Shown here: positions 28,889-32,939 of the stretch, piece after piece
How the letters are laid out: each line of letters opens with the position of its first letter
Position numbering within the stretch: the stretch's first letter is position 1
Assembly: GCA_903861145.1 (NCBI GenBank)
Contig: CAIOTH010000150.1
Location: forward strand, 1 to 32,939
Direction: 5' to 3'
DNA from: an uncultured Bacteroidota bacterium
GTDB taxonomy: Bacteria > Bacteroidota > Bacteroidia > Chitinophagales > LD1
DNA length: 32,939 nt
Notes under the pieces: generated by a model
Databases searched by the model: none
Told to the model about the DNA's origin: nothing
The model's input: only the letters and a program-made list of their open reading frames with translations
Translations under genes and position numbers: made by a program

Positions 28889-30445
28889 TTATTCCAACAC
28901 TAATTTCCTGATTGTAATCCAGCCTGTGGCATTCAGCCGGACAAAATAAACGCCTTTAGCCAAAGCCGACGTTTCAATTTTGGTAAGGCTGCTTATAACC
29001 GGCTGTAAAAATATTTCCCTACCCATGGCATCGCTTATTTGTATTGAACCACCCATGGTCGATTTATCTGTTTCTATCATTACATACTCTCTGGCCGGAT
29101 TGGGATAAATTCGCATCACGCTATTGGTTGTTACCCCATAAATTCCGTTTATTACGGTTGTATCGATAGAATCTACTGCATAAACCACGGTTACTGTTGC
29201 AGTATCAATACAGCCGTTTACCCCCACAGCCGTTATGGTATATATGCCGGTATCAACACTCGTGCTATCAGTAAAGTGGCCGTAATAATTTACAATGGCA
29301 CCTGTAGTATTAAATATGTTTGTCAGGTCAGCCGTTTGGCTGATTGATATAGTATCAATAACATCAGGGCCGATATTGATTCCGCCTTCAAAGGCGCCCA
29401 CATCCCGCCATCCTTGCTGGGGCCGACCTTCCTCGTCGGCCGTGGTAAAAAACCGGCAGCTGCCTTTATCAATGGCTATGCTATGGCACTTTAAGCCAAA
29501 TGTTAGCATACAGCCGTCGTAATAGCCCAAAGTATCCAGTAGTGGATCAATACCGGAAATGTCGGCAGGTATTAGGATAAAATTAGTGTCGACCCCGTTT
29601 GAGGGTAATATGTTGCATCCTTGGGAAACTACCGGTCCGGAAAAGTTCATGGTTTGGTACCGGGCGGTACTGTTATTATTCCAAAAGATATTATTTGCTA
29701 TTTTGAATTGAGGACTGGCCCCAAAACCGGCTATAACACCACCTTCTCCCGGGTTAGTATTTACAGAATCTACCCAGTTATTGACAAAAGTGCAGTTAAA
29801 TATTTCGGCGCCAAAACCGGTGAAAATGGCGCTGCCAATTCCATCCGTTGAATTGCTATCGAAGGTGCAATTGTAAAAATACCCGTAATTGGCGCCAACC
29901 GCACCACCATAAGTGTTCAAAAAGAAGTTGTGATTTGAACGGGCCATATTATTTTTAAAGGTGCAGTTATAAGCCCATAAAGTATCGCAGCCAACTGCAC
30001 CCGGAAAGCCATTATCACCCAAGGCAACGTCTATTGAAGAATCGGAATCAAACAAGCAGTTATAGAGCGTAATATTTCCTTGACCCCCTACTGCTTGTTC
30101 GGACATATGAATGATATTTAAATTGGCTAAAACCAGGCTATTGGTGCCAGCGGCGATAGAAGCGTTGTAGTTGCCTGGGGCGGCTGAAATAGTTATGTTT
30201 TGGCAGAGCGGAGCCCAAAAAACAACATTGCCGGTTAATAAAGTGACTTCACCAGGTATGAGTATGGTATCGCTTGGGCTTAAATTAAAAATAATGCTGT
30301 CATCGGCATAGTTGCTGCTTGCACTATCTAGTGCTGCGCGAAATGACCCAAGACCGCTGGCACTTGCGTTAACTACGTAATAATTATTAGCCATTGCAGC
30401 GGTTATAAGGCAGGAAAACATGATGAGAAGGGAAAATCTTTTCAT
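28889..30445 (-). CDS. T9SS-exported right-handed beta-helix protein
   Basis: A 518-aa protein. Residues 1-19 are a signal peptide (MKRFSLLIMFSCLITAAMA). It opens with GSFRAALDSASS and DSIIFNLSPSDTILIPGEVTLL, the start seen in 'choice-of-anchor Q' and parallel beta-helix surface proteins. Repeated short strands containing N-C-x-F (ITLYNCLFDSD, LWAYNCTFKNN, GYFYNCTFDSN, AEIFNCTFVNN, KIANNIFWNN) form the coil turns between about 125 and 265. GRPQQGWRDVGAFEGG closes the helix near 340-355. The T9SS type A tail begins MRIYPNPAREYVMIE (about 440) and ends ITIRKLVLE. No catalytic residues of pectinases are evident, so an adhesive or structural role is as likely as an enzymatic one. Confidence 0.85.
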   Translation of the reverse strand: MKRFSLLIMFSCLITAAMANNYYVVNASASGLGSFRAALDSASSNYADDSIIFNLSPSDTILIPGEVTLLTGNVVFWAPLCQNITISAAPGNYNASIAAGTNSLVLANLNIIHMSEQAVGGQGNITLYNCLFDSDSSIDVALGDNGFPGAVGCDTLWAYNCTFKNNMARSNHNFFLNTYGGAVGANYGYFYNCTFDSNSTDGIGSAIFTGFGAEIFNCTFVNNWVDSVNTNPGEGGVIAGFGASPQFKIANNIFWNNNSTARYQTMNFSGPVVSQGCNILPSNGVDTNFILIPADISGIDPLLDTLGYYDGCMLTFGLKCHSIAIDKGSCRFFTTADEEGRPQQGWRDVGAFEGGINIGPDVIDTISISQTADLTNIFNTTGAIVNYYGHFTDSTSVDTGIYTITAVGVNGCIDTATVTVVYAVDSIDTTVINGIYGVTTNSVMRIYPNPAREYVMIETDKSTMGGSIQISDAMGREIFLQPVISSLTKIETSALAKGVYFVRLNATGWITIRKLVLE

Positions 30446-30465
30446 ACCTTATACTTAAAGCTATT

Positions 30466-30473
30466 TAAAGATA
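30466..30473 (-). promoter_or_regulatory. Candidate -7 element for the beta-helix gene
   Basis: The minus strand reads TATCTTTA, 7 of 8 matches to TAnnTTTG, with its 3' end 21 nt upstream of the start codon at 30445. No clear -33 element is seen. The leader would be about 14 nt. Confidence 0.35.
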
Positions 30474-30606
30474 CCACATTATTTATGATTATTATTTTAA
30501 AAGAATATAAGTCGCAAAAAATCGGGTTAATCTCCCGGTAGAGTCCCAACGAATCAACAAAATATGAACATAGTGTTATCCCAGCGTCAAAATTGCCTCC
30601 ATTTTC

Positions 30607-30614
30607 TATCTTCG
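30607..30614 (+). promoter_or_regulatory. Candidate -7 element for carB
   Basis: TATCTTCG followed by CACC resembles the TAnnTTTGCnCC form frequent before Bacteroidota genes (7 of 8 in the core). It is 37 nt upstream of the carB ATG. The 206-nt divergent interval 30446-30651 holds no gene. Confidence 0.4.
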
Positions 30615-30651
30615 CACCGATTTTTTACTGGACATCTTTTAACTGCACTGC

Positions 30652-32939
30652 ATGCCACGTGACACCTCCATCAATTCGGTCCTTATTATCGGTAGCGGAC
30701 CCATTATTATCGGACAAGCCTGCGAATTTGATTACTCGGGCTCGCAAGCCGCCCGTAGTTTGCGGGAAGAGGGAATTGAGGTAACCCTGCTAAACAGCAA
30801 TCCGGCAACCATTATGACCGACCCTGTAGTTGCCGATAACGTTTACCTGATGCCTATAACGATTGACTCGATCGTAAAAATACTTGAAGAGAGAAAGATA
30901 GATGCCGTTTTGCCCACCATGGGCGGACAAACGGCCCTTAACCTGTGTATGGAGGCTTACGAGCTAGGCCTTTGGGAAAAATACGGTGTAAAGGTTTTAG
31001 GAGCAGACTTTAAGGCGATAGAAACCACAGAGAACCGCGAAGCATTCCGCAAGTTTATGGTGGAGTTGGGTATACAGGTTGCGCCATCGTTTGTGGCCAA
31101 TTCTTTTTTGGAAGGTAAAGAAGCTGCGCAGAAAATTGGTTACCCGTTGGTAATTCGCCCTTCTTATACATTGGGCGGTACGGGTGGCTCTTTTGTGCAT
31201 ACCAAAGAGGAATTTGATGAGAAACTACAGCGCGGTCTTGCAGCTTCACCGACCCATGAGGTATTGATTGAAAAAGCGGTATTAGGATGGAAAGAATATG
31301 AGTTGGAAGTTATGCGCGACATGAATGACAACTTTGTTGTGATATGTACCGTTGAGAACTTTGACCCGATGGGTATTCATACCGGAGACTCAATCACCGT
31401 AGCGCCGGCTATGACTTTGAGCGATACTTCTTACCAAAAGATGCGCGAGTATGCCAAAGACATGATTCAAAAAATCGGAACCTTTGCCGGTGGTTGCAAT
31501 GTGCAATTTGCCATTGACCCCGTAACAGAAGATATTATTTCGGTTGAAATGAACCCGCGCGTTTCGCGTTCGTCGGCGCTTGCTTCAAAGGCTACCGGTT
31601 ATCCTATTGCTAAAATAGCGGCTAAACTGGCCATTGGTTATACGCTTGATGAGTTGAAGAACCAAATTACCAAAACCACTTCCGCCTTCTTTGAACCTGC
31701 TCTCGATTACGTAATAGTAAAAATACCTCGCTGGAATTTTGATAAATTCCAGGGATGCGATGACACTCTTGGCTTGCAAATGAAAGCCGTAGGCGAAGTA
31801 ATGGCCATCGGAAGAAGTTTCCAGGAGGCACTGCAAAAGGCTTGTCAGTCGTTAGAGAATAACCGTATTGGTTTGGGTGCCGATGGTAAAACGTGGGTTA
31901 GTACCGATGATATGTTGCAGGGCATTAAAACGCCATCATGGGACAGGATTTTCAGGATTTACGATGCACTTAAATTAGGGGTACCTCTAAAAACCATTCA
32001 GGACATTACCCGAATTGACCCCTGGTATTTAAACCAGATTATGGAGTTGGTGGAAACCGAAAGAAAGACCCGCAAGCTGCATTTAAAAGATATCGGTTTT
32101 GAATCGATGCTGGATTTGAAAGAGAAAGGCTACAGCGATTTACAAATTGCCTGGATGACGCAAACCTCAGAAGACGATGTTTACTACTACCGTACCAAAG
32201 AATTAAATATCCGTCGCGTATATAAACTGGTTGATACTTGTGCCGCTGAGTTTGAAGCTAAAACGCCATACTACTATTCAACGTTTGAAGAGGCGGGTAA
32301 AGGCACCGATATCCCCGCTAGCGAAAGCCCGATAACCGAAAAGAAAAAGGTAATTGTATTAGGCAGTGGGCCTAACCGCATTGGGCAGGGCATTGAATTT
32401 GATTATTGCTGTGTGCACGGCGTTCTTGCAATCCGCGAAGCCGGCTTTGAAGCCATTATGATGAACTGTAATCCAGAAACAGTTTCGACCGATCCGGATA
32501 TTGCGGATAAACTATACTTCGAACCGGTATTTTGGGAGCATCTGCGCGAGTTGATTGAATACGAAAAACCGATGGGGGTGGTTGTGCAGTTAGGCGGCCA
32601 AACAGCATTAAAGCTTTCAAAAAATCTGCATGATGCTGGCATTCCAATCATAGGGTCATCTTACGATGCTATGGATATTGCTGAAGACCGCGAGCGTTTT
32701 TCAGATATGCTTAAAAGTTTAGGTGTTCCTTACCCTGAATATGGAGCCGCAAAAAATGCCGAAGAGGCGATTGAAGTGGCACGTAAAGTAGGTTACCCTG
32801 TTCTAGTTCGCCCTAGTTATGTATTAGGCGGACAAAAAATGCGCATTGTTATTAATGACGAAGACCTTACACAGGCAGTATTGAATATCGTAAAGGTTTT
32901 CCCTGATAATAATATCCTTGTCGACCACTTTCTTGACCG
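30652..32939 (+). CDS. carB: Carbamoyl-phosphate synthase large subunit, 3' part missing
   Basis: The frame opens with ATG at 30652 and stays open to the window end, 762 complete codons. It starts with [22 protein letters not shown], the N-terminal block of CarB, followed by the first ATP-grasp domain ([14 protein letters not shown] near residue 168, [20 protein letters not shown] near 300). An oligomerisation domain (about 400-555) follows. The repeat of the first block ([23 protein letters not shown], near 567) begins the second synthetase half, which is cut off inside its ATP-grasp domain ([15 protein letters not shown]). The enzyme makes carbamoyl phosphate from bicarbonate, ammonia from the CarA glutaminase subunit, and two ATP, for pyrimidines and arginine. 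carA is not seen upstream, where the neighbour is divergent. Confidence 0.97.
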   Translation, partial: MPRDTSINSVLIIGSGPIIIGQACEFDYSGSQAARSLREEGIEVTLLNSNPATIMTDPVVADNVYLMPITIDSIVKILEERKIDAVLPTMGGQTALNLCMEAYELGLWEKYGVKVLGADFKAIETTENREAFRKFMVELGIQVAPSFVANSFLEGKEAAQKIGYPLVIRPSYTLGGTGGSFVHTKEEFDEKLQRGLAASPTHEVLIEKAVLGWKEYELEVMRDMNDNFVVICTVENFDPMGIHTGDSITVAPAMTLSDTSYQKMREYAKDMIQKIGTFAGGCNVQFAIDPVTEDIISVEMNPRVSRSSALASKATGYPIAKIAAKLAIGYTLDELKNQITKTTSAFFEPALDYVIVKIPRWNFDKFQGCDDTLGLQMKAVGEVMAIGRSFQEALQKACQSLENNRIGLGADGKTWVSTDDMLQGIKTPSWDRIFRIYDALKLGVPLKTIQDITRIDPWYLNQIMELVETERKTRKLHLKDIGFESMLDLKEKGYSDLQIAWMTQTSEDDVYYYRTKELNIRRVYKLVDTCAAEFEAKTPYYYSTFEEAGKGTDIPASESPITEKKKVIVLGSGPNRIGQGIEFDYCCVHGVLAIREAGFEAIMMNCNPETVSTDPDIADKLYFEPVFWEHLRELIEYEKPMGVVVQLGGQTALKLSKNLHDAGIPIIGSSYDAMDIAEDRERFSDMLKSLGVPYPEYGAAKNAEEAIEVARKVGYPVLVRPSYVLGGQKMRIVINDEDLTQAVLNIVKVFPDNNILVDHFLD

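Overview
The window looks like a chromosomal segment of a free-living Bacteroidota, probably near the Chitinophagales/Sphingobacteriales. Four encoded proteins carry type IX secretion (T9SS) C-terminal tails or look like T9SS cargo. SprB repeats are present, several genes are preceded by TAnnTTTG-type -7 promoter boxes, and Shine-Dalgarno sequences are mostly absent. I see no tRNA, rRNA, insertion sequence, prophage or CRISPR array. Two genes are cut by the window ends: a SurA-like chaperone on the left and carB on the right.

Layout. Positions 1-4150 (minus strand) form an outer-membrane protein folding cluster. It reads, in transcription order, a double-parvulin periplasmic PPIase, a strong intergenic hairpin, a SurA-related lipoprotein, a small beta-barrel protein coupled by a 1-nt stop/start overlap, and SurA. 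Positions 4319-5743 (plus) hold a TPR protein and a DUF2007 membrane protein. Positions 6008-11933 (plus) hold two tandem secreted C10 (streptopain-like) cysteine proteases, with four and six SprB repeats and T9SS tails, closed by a clear intrinsic terminator. Positions 12225-15034 (plus) hold a secreted sphingomyelinase-like phosphodiesterase, a low-molecular-weight tyrosine phosphatase and hisS. Positions 15340-18213 (plus) hold a PKD-domain secreted protein with a long leader and histidine ammonia-lyase, tail-to-tail with a DinB protein.

Positions 18763-25136 are a small polysaccharide locus: a membrane glycosyltransferase-like protein and a GT4 enzyme on minus, and a flippase, a Wzz-like protein and an O-antigen ligase/polymerase on plus, with almost abutting divergent starts. 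Positions 25122-30445 (minus) hold a T9SS beta-helix protein, a GT2 enzyme with a QxxRW motif, an OppC-type permease overlapping it, and a GAF-SpoIIE phosphatase. Positions 30652-32939 hold partial carB.

How they fit: much of the content concerns the cell envelope and surface, namely folding factors for outer-membrane proteins, T9SS cargo, and polysaccharide synthesis. In characterised T9SS species some cargo is attached to a lipopolysaccharide, so the glycan genes could be connected to the cargo, but nothing here shows that. I did not find a clearly new multi-gene system. The best leads are the SprB-tailed C10 protease pair with its codon-usage patch, the three-member SurA-type cluster with an embedded barrel and hairpin, and a 10-mer present three times upstream of the phosphodiesterase gene.
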